Assembly (NCBI GenBank): GCA_025504975.1
Contig: JANUWI010000019.1
Location: 1 to 64,000, forward strand
Direction of reading: 5' to 3'
Length of the DNA stretch: 64,000 bases
Source: Plenodomus lindquistii
Taxonomy: Eukaryota; Ascomycota; Dothideomycetes; Pleosporales; Leptosphaeriaceae
A program made the translations under genes and the position numbers. This document shows, piece by piece, positions 29,056 through 39,812 of the stretch. How positions within the stretch are numbered: the stretch's first letter is position 1; each line of letters starts with the position of its first letter. Below the pieces are notes generated by a model that saw nothing but the letters and a program-made list of their open reading frames with translations, did not search any database and was not told the DNA's origin.

Positions 29056-29236
29056 GAAAGCGATGTTTCAACGAAAATTGTAAGACTGCATACACGGTAA
29101 AAGATCAGGCACGGAAGCAGCGCGGGACAGGGCGACATCCGCAGCCGTGAAGTGGAAGTTGCTGCACGGTCCCGCGGAAATTCCGTGTCGCGGTCCTGCT
29201 TCGTGCCTACTTCGGGTCCTTGACTACAGGGTGTAG

Positions 29237-29386
29237 ACACATCGGATTGAAACCTTGCTACTTTCCGTATTATACCGAAGAAGAGCGTACCAATAGTGAA
29301 TAGCGATCTGCGCATTTCTGATACACCAATGGCTCGGCCTCTCCTCGATATAATACGGGAACTAGCAAGGGTTCAATCCGATGTGT
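29237..29386. repeat. MITE-like inverted repeat, 150 bp
   Basis: Arms 29237-29278 and 29345-29386 are inverted copies with few mismatches, starting ACACATCGGATTGAA. A related single arm occurs at 33617-33660. No transposase. Confidence 0.6.
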
Positions 29387-29816
29387 CCAAATACTGTAAC
29401 TTGGACTGCTATTTGAGTTCAGACCATCCCTGTCGTCGTTGCTGATGAGTTCCGCAGTTTACTGAACTCGCTCAAGAATACGATTCTTTTCTCAGACCTT
29501 TTTCTAAACATCCACAACATGGCAGGTACTCACGAGAAGACCGCGTCGAGCAGAAATGCGCATGCAGCGTCAAAAGCTGAAGAAAAGTCGCCACCGGGTC
29601 AAAGTAAAGAACGTGATATAGGGTGGGGTCCACGAACAGTCCATGGTATGACGGGGGACATCTCTGCACGTCCACCAAACCCACGCTGATACAACGCATG
29701 TAGATGTACTCATTCCACCGCACGTCGGACGTGGTCGAATCAAGACGTACTATCAGCGTCGGACTCTAGCTCAGTATCTCCTTGTGTCGAGTGCAGGTCT
29801 CTGGGGGTTCCACAGC

Positions 29817-31838
29817 ATGCAAAATGCCTCATATCGAGCAACCGCCCTTGGCCTCTTGTTCCCAGGCGCTGGGTTTTTCGCAGTAGGAACAATTCCCGCA
29901 ATCATCGCCGCGGTGACTACGATCGCTTTACTTCTGGTATCTGCCGTCATATACTTCGCGTTGGGAGCCATCTCAATTGGGCTCATGGTGTGGCTCATAT
30001 CCAGCTTCGTGGCCGGGTTAATGGCTAGAGAGGACCTCTTCGAGACGAGTGGCTGGATATGTCCTCTGCTTGCTTACGGCGGCCTTGTGTACTGGATAAT
30101 CAAAACCCACTTTGAAGACGCTGCTTCAAGTCGCATAGCTGCTGAACGTAATACGTGGCTGGTGGAAGCCGTGGAGGAGCATTTGGCAAACGCTAAGCCA
30201 GCCCCAGCTCCAGGTTCTCGCGAGTTGCCCCTTGAAACCCTCCGGCACATACAATACGCGATTGAGCGCGGTCTAACGGCCCGTGACGATTGGTCCATGC
30301 ACGACGTCATCGAGCAATTCCAAAGTTCATCCCTAAGATATCAACTGTACAGTCTATCTGACGCCATTTGCTTGTATCAGTCCCAATACACTCCTAATTT
30401 TCACGGATACGTTTCGGAGGCGGCTAGAAATGCGATTGAGAAAAGCTTCCAAAAGAAGGTAGTTTCGTAAGTCAACAGCTGCAGCCCCGTCATGGCCACT
30501 ACCCAGCTTGCTGCTAACACAAGCATCAGTTTCTGGAAGTGGGAGGCTATGTTTGGCTATCTTAATTTCACTGATTGGAATCCCATTAAGAAAGATAACA
30601 TCGTAAATACACCTTTTTGATAAGCTTACTAAAACACAGGAGAAAGCATCGGCTTACATGACGCAGATGGTTACTGGGTATGTTGCCGCCTCGATTGGCA
30701 TGTATACGCGAGCCACGGGGGATAAGAGATACCAGGAGAAGGACTGTTTGGAGTTTGTGGTAACAGAGAACCAACGATTCAAAACTGATTACCAGGGCAT
30801 TATCGACGCCCTTAGCAGCAACATGAACAACAATGTGTTTACCTTGTACCCTTGTGAGCCCCAGTGGACCTTTACAGTCTGCAAGTACGTGATGGACCTC
30901 CCATGTCGAGTTGGTCATCCTGCTAACAGACATCCAAGCCTGATAGGGTTTTCTGCTCTCACAATGTCTGACAACATTCTCCACCGTCACGACGCGTTAG
31001 ATCTCAAAAGCCGTTTCGAGCGCTCCCTTGAGGAGGAATTTACCAACAGGGATGGCTCGGTTCTGACTTGTCGGAGCGAGCTCACCGGCTTTCCGGTAGG
31101 TGCCTCTGTAAGTTCCTTTTCCGCAGCGGCTAATTCTTTCTTCTCTAGCTACGCATGTTGGACACAACCATGTTCAAAATGATGGTTACCATGTTACTTC
31201 ATGGGGTATGGCCCCACATTGGCCATCGGAACTATGCAATCTTGAAGCGGGAGATCTTTGAGCGTGACGAAAAAGGGCAGCTTAGAATTAAAGCACTGGC
31301 CCCCGGTGATAAACGGGATCCTGGCAACTACGGAGGCAAAGCAGGCACAATTTGTGCTTGGGGTGCCCTTGTCAGTGGCGAATACGGCGACGAACAGATC
31401 CGTCAAGAGGCTCTAGATCAGCTCGACGCTCACTTCCCAGTTGAGGCGACAAGTTCAGGATCAATTCGAAACAAGGGGATGTCTGCTTTACAGCAATCGC
31501 TCGCTTTGATGGCTCGACTAGTGAGAAGGGAAGATCTTGCCAATGCCACCCGGTTAGGACCACCGGAAGTTACTATGCGAGGACCGTTGCTAGTCGACGC
31601 ACCTTTTCCTGACGTGTTGGTTGCCAAAGCATTTAGCAAAAATGGTGAAGAACTGGAGCTCGTTCTTTACAATGGTCGGGAACCTGGGACGTTCAAGCTT
31701 GGCTTCGAACGGCTGAACCCGCACACCAAGTACAACCTGAGCACGGGTTCCTCATTTTACGCAGACGAAGTCGGCACTGCCACTGTAGATGTCTCGGTTG
31801 ATGGGCGTACCCAGGTTCTATTGTCGAAGACAAGCTGA
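29817..31838 (+). CDS. Linalool dehydratase/isomerase-like membrane protein
   Basis: Exons as I read them: 29817-30466, 30530-30602, 30640-30884, 30939-31107, 31149-31838; introns 37-63 nt. The N-terminus has several hydrophobic segments (LGLLFPGAGFFAVGTIPAII, VTTIALLLVSAVIYFALGAI). The rest matches the Ldi family (PF18566): FWKWEAMFGYLNFTDWNP, SAYMTQMVTGYVAASIGMY, and LYPCEPQWTFTVC, where two cysteines nine residues apart match the spacing of the catalytic pair in bacterial LinD. Fungal members are little studied, so the substrate is unknown; terpenoid chemistry is a guess. The open frame extends up to a GTG at 29784; I chose the first ATG (MQNASYRATALG). An upstream exon cannot be excluded. 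Confidence 0.7.
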
Positions 31839-32612
31839 ACCGCAACGCCTGCAAGTCTTTGTAGTGACTCAACGGCCGTCATCTTAGCTGTATACTCTAA
31901 CACCTTACCAGGAACACATAGAACATCGAAGTATATCACTGTCAACTTTCTAGTCTAGCATGGTGTTAGTGTTCGCAGCGCGGGTGCGTCGAGATGAACA
32001 ACGTCTTTCTTACGGTGCGATGAGAGAGACCTAAAACCGCCATCATTCCTGTGGATTAGAAATTATGCAGCGACACAACATTTCCTCATGTTGAGCACGG
32101 CATTGCCTAGTATCGCGAGATCGTCATTGCGGTCTTTTCCGGATGCCGTGTCGTGTCTCTGCGGGCCGACTTCTCGGCGGTCAAAGTGTGTGCGTAACAC
32201 GTCCGTCGCGAGATTTCGGCATCATTGATATAAGTGTCCGAAGCCGTTTGCCGTACTATCCGACATTGCGTGTTGCAGAATGTTAGTCAACTATGTCACA
32301 CGACGGTCAGGATGAAGTGAAGTTTGCAAGGCCTACGCGGACCTTTAGGTACATGAGGACCGCCTTACCACAAATGGCATCCACAAGGTTCGCCTAAAAA
32401 ATGAAAAGGTTTAGAACAAAGACTCGCCTGTCCGTACGAAGATGCGAACCTCTTACAAATGAACTCAATGCAAGTCGCACAAAGTACAGGGTTCAGCTGC
32501 AGCGGGTCGCATCCTTACTCGTTTGTCAGCCGCGATACCTAATACCATACACACTTTCAGTTGCTGTCTAACTTATAAAAAGGAGAAGTAATCTATTATT
32601 AGTTGTAAAACT

Positions 32613-32827
32613 ACAGGGTATTTGCACGTTGGTTTGCACCTCTATAACGCCTAAACAAAAACACTACAGCAGCGCTGATTTAGCAATATATTCTAGAATT
32701 TAAGTTTACTGCACAACTAGGTATAGACGTGCTCTAATTGCGTTAGACATAAGCAAAGAATTGTATAATATCTAGTATCATAGCTGACTAACTAGTAGGG
32801 ATGCGAACTGACGTGCAAATACCCTGT
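32613..32827. repeat. Inverted-repeat (MITE-like) relic, 215 bp
   Basis: ACAGGGTATTTGCACGT at 32613-32629 and its exact complement at 32811-32827, with weaker pairing extending about 30 bp. The interior is AT-rich. A further inverted segment (GCGCCTAAAC-like) links 32641-32666 with about 32862-32885. Confidence 0.6.
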
Positions 32828-33442
32828 GCATCTCTGCCTAATACACGAACAAGCGTTGCCGTAGTGTTATGTTTAGGCGCTATGAGGATGCAAGCCGCTG
32901 TGCATAGACACTGTAGGCATAGCGAAATTACCTTTATTCTTAATGCTTTGTATAATATAGAGCAAATCAGTCCCTCTTGCTATAGATTTAATAGAAGAAC
33001 TATCTAGTTGCATAACCCTAATGTTGCCACGTAAGTAATCCCGTGTACTATTGTATCTAGCGAACTATGTGAATACTTTTCTATGGGTCGCCTACGCTAC
33101 CTGTAAAGTGTTAACAAGCAATATTATACTTATACAAAGGAGACTTTAGCCAGATATAGATAGCTACATATCTCCCTCTAACAGTTCACGAAGAGAACTA
33201 TATTGCATTTGTAGACTTGTGGTTATTGCAAGTCCATGCGCAATGTAATCCTAGTCCCCCTGCTTGCAGACCCACAAGTGAGCACTTATGCAGATAACGA
33301 TAACGTAACATCGGTTGGGCTGCAGACTTCTATAGTAGGTGATCATGGCATCGAGCTCTCCCGTAGATGTATTAATATAGTCGAGTCGGATCAAAGCCCT
33401 GCTTACTTCCATCCCGTATCGAAGAGAGACCGAGCCATTGGT

Positions 33443-33577
33443 GTACAGGAGGTAGTCAGCTCGGTGTACATGCTTGTCACTCCTTTAACCAATAATGTCT
33501 TTTGGTTTGGACAGTCTAGCTTGCTGATTGGTTGGCCAAGAAACAAGCATGTAAGTCGAGCTGACTACCTCCTGTAC
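33443..33577. repeat. Long hairpin-forming inverted repeat
   Basis: Arms 33443-33479 and 33541-33577: the outer 21 bp are a perfect inverted repeat and about 15 inner bp pair with few mismatches. The ~60-bp spacer has a nested AACCAAT/ATTGGTT inversion. Confidence 0.65.
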
Positions 33578-33616
33578 CAGAACTGCACAGATCGCCTTCA
33601 CGGTCAGTACGCTTTT

Positions 33617-33660
33617 TCTTCGGTATAATACAGGAAATAATAGGGGTTCAATTCAATGTG
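33617..33660. repeat. Single arm of the 29237 MITE family
   Basis: CGGTATAATACAGG through GGTTCAATTCAATGTG is similar to 29345-29386 in the same order. Confidence 0.5.
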
Positions 33661-33788
33661 AAGTGGTATATCCTGAAGAAGGCGAGCCGTATAGCGGACC
33701 GAATCGATATGGAGCATTCGGGAGTGCTCTTCACACTCGCACTCCAGATCACATGACACTACCTAGTACCATTTCTGAGTAATGGCAA

Positions 33789-33796
33789 GTATATAA
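33789..33796 (+). promoter_or_regulatory. TATA box of the small secreted protein gene
   Basis: TATATAAG lies 107 bp before the start codon at 33903. Confidence 0.5.
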
Positions 33797-33902
33797 GAAG
33801 ACACTTGTCCGTCCTCTAATTCTTACTTTACCATTCTACGAACGACTACATTATCTCTACTGTCCTAAAAAGTCCAGCATTCCTCAGCCAGATCTTTCAA
33901 AC

Positions 33903-34082
33903 ATGAAGTACCTCGTTCTCTTCGCAACCATAGTACCCATGGCTTTTGCCAGATGTGCCGTCTTCCAGGGTGAACCTGAAAATCTGAACAATTGCGTGAC
34001 GTGGTGTTCAGACACCAATATCGGCGCGACTTCAGACATTATCATTTCGTGTGTGCAGAAGCAATGCGACACTTGCCCGTAG
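33903..34082 (+). CDS. Small secreted cysteine-rich protein (effector candidate)
   Basis: Single-exon ORF of 59 residues. The N-terminus MKYLVLFATIVPMAFA is a typical signal peptide, with cleavage likely after Ala16. The ~43-residue mature part has six cysteines (18, 31, 35, 50, 55, 58), an even number that could form three disulfides, and ends CDTCP. A TATA-like box precedes it. I recognise no family. Size, cysteine content, secretion signal and position in a repeat-rich subtelomeric zone fit a candidate effector or antimicrobial-like peptide, but function is not shown by the sequence. Confidence 0.6.
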   Translation: MKYLVLFATIVPMAFARCAVFQGEPENLNNCVTWCSDTNIGATSDIIISCVQKQCDTCP

Positions 34083-35582
34083 TAGGGCTTCGTTGGTAAG
34101 TATGGGATGCTGTGATCAGATGGAGTGTACTAAGCCGCGTTCATAGTACAAATGACGGCCAATACATCGACTTGTTCACCGAGAACTGGGCCCTGTCGCT
34201 TTTCATCTGGTGCTGCCACTTCACCTTTGATTGATCAAAGCTGGGTGAGCTGGGTGTAGCAAAGCAAAGAGGCAGTGGAGGCGTCCACGTAGCTGAGTGA
34301 ACATTTTGGGCGAACTTCGATACTCTATAGACTATACTCATGCTCTTCTCCGTACACTTGGCTTTTCGTGTGTTACAACTATCATATGCGCTTCTGCCTA
34401 ATCACGCTCCTAACAGTACTGACTTAAACATCGATCACAGAGTCCTCATTCCCACTCTCTAGGCCTCTTCCTTTGATAAGCATGCAACCAACTCACTATC
34501 TGTATTCTCTCTCTTGCCAGCTTCAGACATACGTGCGAGCATTCTTGCCTATTCACTGCAAAGCATCTGCAAGACTCTACAGCCACCCAGCAGACCAGCG
34601 CGCCACTTAGAGCTATGCGTACCATATTGAAACAGTCATTGAAATGGTCCATGCAAGCAAGTGCGACGGCGCAAATACCGGCAATAATAGTATGTATAAT
34701 CGATGCTAGAAGTGAAGCAGGAGCGGAGCGGAGCTTCTGGTCTAGTGATCAGCTGTTGTACATTGTGTAGTCGAGTCACTTGACAAGACTGAACTTGGCT
34801 GTCATCAGGAACTATGACGGCTTCGCACAACGAACCACCCAAGTGCAAGAAATGCAAGAAATCCGCGCGCGTGCGTTTTCTTCATTCTCCGCCTTTTCTA
34901 TGGACCATCCCGCTGCCAAGACACAATCCGAAGACGCTGTCGACGAATACGACGTTTAGCAGTTTGAAAGCACCCCTGTGCTTGCCGTATCAATACAGTG
35001 GTGCGAGATTGGGGAAGTACAGCAGGAACGGGGATAGGAGATAGAATGAAGGGGAAGAGGCGAAGATTTTATATGTTGGCATCAGTATAGCTAGGTAGAT
35101 AGAAAGAGTGACAAGGGGAAAAAACCGCACAGAAGTTCGTTGTTGTTGAGATGCGGGGTGGAGACAACAATGGAAGCAGAAGGTCGTTTCCATAATTGGG
35201 AATCGGCCAAGGTATAGAGTTGGTCTCTTTGAGGACTAGATGAAGAGAAATTTATTGAAATTTGGAGATTAAGGGAGGGTTGGGACTTTTGTGGGCCTCG
35301 TGTATCAGGGTGTATAAAACGAGAGATGGAAGAATCGCGTGTGCACTTCGTCGGTGTCAAGAACCTTAAAGACTAGTCATTCGACTTACGATGGTGGCGC
35401 AACCGAAATCGATACCATTAGAATGTCCACCGTTACTGATTGTTGCAAGTTTCAATTGTAGAGCATGGGTAGCTTCGTCTCTCTGAAGCACCGCTGTACT
35501 ATGCTGATGTCCGCCTATCGTAATCATCATTAAGCACGACAATTCAGGACGTCGTAGGCTCACGCATCCACCTCGCACCTGC
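34083..35582. other. Intergenic region without supported gene
   Basis: Only short, low-quality ORFs; no domains or splice-consistent models found. Confidence 0.5.
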
Positions 35583-36646
35583 CTACTCCACGATAACACC
35601 AATACTAAACCCCCTCACCCCGCTACTCACCCACACCCTTTCCCCGACCTTGACGGTATCAATCCCAATCGGTTCTTCCATGCAAAAGCCCTTGCCCAGC
35701 GCCCACCTTCTACTCGTTCCTCTTTGCCCCCCAGCCCCAACTTTACTGCTGCGCACCGAATGGCCCCATCGACCCGCAAAGGGGGCGCGCAACTCTCCTT
35801 CATCTTCATTACCATTCTTGAGTGTCTTGCTGGTGAAATCGCCGCTCGGAACCCCAACGGGGGGCGTGACCCAGCGGCCGCCGCGGTACAGATACAGCGA
35901 TGTCATCGTGCCTTCGGTAAGTTCGTTGACTTCGTTGTAAAGCATGACTTCTTTGTAAATCGAGCCTACAGGTTCCTTGGGCAGGGCGCGGGACCGCGAA
36001 GCATCGTACATGGAGCGGTGGGTGGTTTTGAGAAGAGTGAAAGGAGAGGATGGTGTAGGGGCTGTGTCGAGTTTGATTGTCCATTCGGGCTGGGAGGACG
36101 GCGGGGATGAAGCGCCGGGAAGGGAATCAGTTGTTCCAAGGCTCAGGACGCCGCCGGTCAAGGGAGAGGGTGTGAATGTGGTTATTTTCGCGGGATGTGG
36201 CTGAGAGGGTGTGGGAATGTCAAAAGATGGAGGGTAAAGCGTGGATAGAGGGACAGGAGGGATGGGTGTGAGCTCCACCGTAAGATTTGCGGCTCTGTCG
36301 AAGAGAACTCTCAACTGCATTTGATCAATTCAATGGTCTCTGATCAACGTGGTGTGATCAAAGTACTTGCCTTGAGCGGTTCATCCTTCCATCCCTTTGC
36401 AACGTGATCCTTGACATGGTTGGAAAGGTCCATGTGCAAAGCCTTCCCATCACCCAAGCGTTTCTCGACTTGAGTAAACTCAAAATGTTGTGCTGCTTCT
36501 AACATTCGGTCTCGATGGTATGCCAGCATATAAAATGGCGAGGGTGCGATGATGCTAAGATGCGACTTTGAATTCTCTTCCGACGTCAAAAGTAGCGGAT
36601 CGTACCGCACCGACGTGAATAGCTGGAACTCATTTTCGCTGGACAT
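35583..36646 (-). CDS. ABZ2: Aminodeoxychorismate lyase-like (class IV aminotransferase fold)
   Basis: Expected to convert 4-amino-4-deoxychorismate to p-aminobenzoate for folate synthesis, with PLP. Exons 36646-36371 and 36314-35583 give 335 residues. The intron (36315-36370) has a GC-AG type boundary: AAG|GCAAGT at the donor. This is the only way I find to join EPLK to LRVLFDRAANLTVELTP in frame. Family marks: start FQLFTSVRYDP, HRDRMLEAAQHF, the class IV signature region (MLYNEVNELTEGTMTSLYLY, RGGRWVTPPVG), and RRWALGKGFCMEEPI. I chose the ATG before SSENEFQLF because the homologous core begins there; the frame is open further upstream. Function is inferred from family resemblance. Confidence 0.8.
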
Positions 36647-36786
36647 GATAAAGCTCTGAAAGGGCTGCAGGATACTGATGCCTTTTTGCTGTGGTATGGA
36701 AAGCGTGTGACAAATTATCAAAACAGTAGATGGGGGCTTTGAAGCCAAGTCAGCATGAAAGTCGTGTTGAGATTGTTGGAACGAAC

Positions 36787-37029
36787 CTACACCGAGGACG
36801 AGGTTGCAGTGACTGTGAGGAGTCGGAATGGGTGTCCTCGATAACAGTGGGTGGACGAGTTGTCAGAGTCAAGGTAGAGAGGATCGTGGTCCAATGACAC
36901 AAGGCTCAGGAACGCCCCGCGGTTCGCGCGAGCTTGCTTGATTGGCTGCAGCATTGTCAAAACACTCAACCCTTTGATCAACATTTGCGCATACATCCTC
37001 TTCACTTGGATATCACGCTGACGAGACAT
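36787..37029 (-). other. Short ORF of unknown status
   Basis: 80 codons from an ATG, beginning MSRQRDIQVKRMYAQMLIKG, with a plausible basic helical N-terminus. No family recognised. It may be a small gene or a fragment. Confidence 0.25.
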
Positions 37030-37253
37030 CGTTGCGGGAAGCTCTTCAAATCAAGGGAGGAAAGACGTCCATCATGTACACTGCCATGCCCCTGATTCCA
37101 TCCTCTTCCCCGCAACCCCCTTAATTCCAAAAGTCGCGAGACAACAACAATCCAGACGAGAAGTTTTGTAGATACAAGTTTGGGGAGGAGAAATAGTTAA
37201 TCGTGTTTCTACCCATTGTCACATTACACACCACCCACTACTTCACTTTTACT

Positions 37254-39444
37254 TTACCGCATGCCGCCACCTCCGAAACCGCCAGCTCCTGCGCCCATGG
37301 CACCCAGCCGTGAGGCAAGCTTGGGATACTTTTCTTGTACCTGTTCCATGGTTAGCAACTTGTGTCGACAATGATACGATGAGGAAAGATGTGGAAAGCG
37401 TGTAGACGGACCTCTAGTTGTGTCCTCGTGGCCTCGGCATAACTCAGCGCATTGACAATCTCGCCCTCTGTCCGTGACAGCTCGGCCGCACGCTCAAAGT
37501 ACTTGAGCGCATCTGTGACCTTTCCTTGCTGCAAGAGCAATTGCGCCATTGTGGCGACGGCAATGTCGCATTCTGGGTCAATGATGAGGGCCTTTTCGCA
37601 CAGCTTCTCGGCCTCGCTGAAGTCGTTTTTCCATTGGAAGAGGGCAAGGGCCTTGTTGATGAGGGGCAGGACGTTCATGCCAAGGGGCTTGCTCGTCTTC
37701 TCCATTTCGACGGCCGTGTCAAACTTCTCAATGGCCTCTTGGTATTTTTGCTGGTCGAGCAGCAACTCGCCGTAGTAGTTGTAGACGTCGGGGACGGTGG
37801 AGAAGTTCTTCATGCAGCGGCGGAAGGTGGCCATGGACGAGGCGATGCTGCCCATCTTGTACTGGGTGACGCCGAGCTGGATGTGGGAGAAGATGAAGTC
37901 CTTGTCGAGGTCAATCGACTTTTGGTAGTCTTTTGCGGCCTCGCCAAACTCGGATTTGATAAAGTGCAGCTGGGCGCGGTGGTAGTAGATGTCAGGGTCG
38001 CTGGCATTCTGCTCGAGGGCCGAGGCAAAGTCGGCCTCTGCGGCGTCGGGGTTGGCGAGCTCGAGGTGCATGCTGGCGCGCTTGATGAAGCTCTGGGTGA
38101 GGGTGGGCTGCAGCGCGATGCTCTTGTCCATGTCGCGCAGGGCGTCGTCGTTGTCGCCGCGCAGGTAGCTGAAGGTGCCGCGCATGTTGTAGGCAAAGGC
38201 CTCGTGCTCGCCCAGGTCGCCGAGCTCGACGGCGCGCACAAAGGCGGCGGCGGCGTCGTTGTAGCCGTCGCCGGTGCGCGTGGCCATGGCGGCCAGCCCC
38301 TTGCGCAGCTGCGCCTTGCCGCCGTCCGGGTCGAGGTCGGCGGCGTCGTCGAGGCCGGCGGGCGGGGGCTTTGGGCGGAAGCTCTGCAGGTAGTTTGTGA
38401 CAAACGTGGGGCTGGGCAGCTTCTTGTCCTTGGCGGCGAGGATGGCCTTGCCCTTTGCCTCTGCTACTTTTTTCAGCAGGCGCTCGACGCTCTGGGCGCT
38501 GCTCTCGTTGCGGAAGCCGTCGATGATGCAGCTGGCCGTGTAGTCGAGCAGCGCCTCGCTGTTGCGCTCCACCTGCTCGTAGGCGTTGGCGCGGCGGTTG
38601 AGGGCCTTGACGTACTCGTTGTCGAGGTTGATGGCGGCCGTGGTGTCGTCGATGACCTTGTCCCAGTCGCCGAGGGCGTTGTAGCAGGCGGCGCGGTTCG
38701 AGTAGAAGACGGGGTCCTGCTTGCACAGAATGGCCTTGGCGTACAGCTCAATGGCGCGGTTGTAGTCTTTTGAGCCGTACGCCTTGTTGCCCGCGGCCTT
38801 GAGCTTGGCCGCGTACTCTTTGCGGTCCTGCGGTTTGTTAGTGGGTGCACATGGAACACGCCCTCGGCCGTGTCATTGACATGCTCCATCATACCTCGGG
38901 CGATACGGCGCCAATCGTCGCCTCGTCCACCTCGGGCAGCTCATCGTCGCTGGCGGCGGCTGCTACCGATGCCTTTTTGGGCTCTGTGCAGTGCTCCGGT
39001 CAGCCATGTCATTGTCATTGTCATGCTCACACTCATGGTCGTCGTCGTCGTCGTACCGGCTGTCTGGGGCGTCGCATCCCTCGCCTTGTCCCCCGCTGCT
39101 GTGCCTTTGCCCTTGTCCTTGTCCTTGTCCTTGTCCGCCCGCTCCTTTGCCCGCTTGCGTTCCCGTTGCCGCCTGCGCTTGCTGGCCTGTGAGTCTGCCG
39201 CGCCCCCCTCGCGCCCGTCGCCGCTGGAAAAGTAGTAGACGGCACCGCCTGCGCCCACCACCAGCGTGATGCCCGCAAGCGTGTACACGACGCCCTTGTT
39301 GTCGGCCGCCCAGCTCGACAGCCGGTCCCATAGCGAGTTTGTGCCAGCCTCGACGGGAATGCCCACGGGCAACGGCCCGGGCGAATTGGGCAGCGGGGCG
39401 TTTGCGTTGGCGCCGGCGCTGGCGTTTGCGTTGGTCGGCGCCAT
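37254..39444 (-). CDS. TOM70: Mitochondrial import receptor Tom70
   Basis: Outer-membrane receptor that takes Hsp70/Hsp90-bound carrier precursors and hands them to the TOM pore. Exons 39444-39057, 38983-38895, 38827-37412, 37340-37254 join to 1,980 nt (659 residues). After a Pro/Ala-rich leader come SLWDRLSSWAADNKGVVYT and one membrane anchor (LAGITLVVGAGGAVYYF), then a charged linker with a KDKDKDKGKG run, an N-terminal TPR clamp (AAKLKAAGNKAYGSKDYNRA, YSNRAACYNALGDWDKVIDD) and about eight more TPRs, ending in a Gly-rich tail. Typical length and order for the family. The last donor is GTCCGT, unusual but in frame. Confidence 0.93.
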
Positions 39445-39812
39445 TGTCGTCTGTCGCGTCGTGTCGTGTGGAATGGACGAGCGGGGCCGATGGGCTCAAT
39501 GGCAGTCGTTGTCGTGCGTCGTGGTCGTCTTGTCGTCGTGGGATAAATTTGGCCAAGTCGAAGCTTGCGTGCACAGCGTGCACAGAGCAGTCGGCCAACG
39601 TCATTGCCGTGCCGACCTCCAACATCATCATCATTGGACCCACATCAGTCGTGCTCTTCACTCCATCTACACCTACTCCTACCACTACAAACTCTACCGC
39701 TACTGCTCGTGCTCAAAAGTCTATCATTCCTTACTACACCCTAATCTCATAGCCTTGGTATCACGATCCATACTCCATACACATATGCTGCCCCCTCCAT
39801 CCCGTGGCCCCC

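Larger units (their letters stand above)
31839..33780. other. Gene-free, repeat-rich intergenic region
   Basis: AT-rich with several inverted repeats listed separately. ORFs here are short and without recognisable domains. Confidence 0.6.

Noticed and set aside
37526..38773. 415-codon + strand ORF opposite TOM70
   Set aside because: Val/Gly-rich antisense shadow of the TPR coding sequence.
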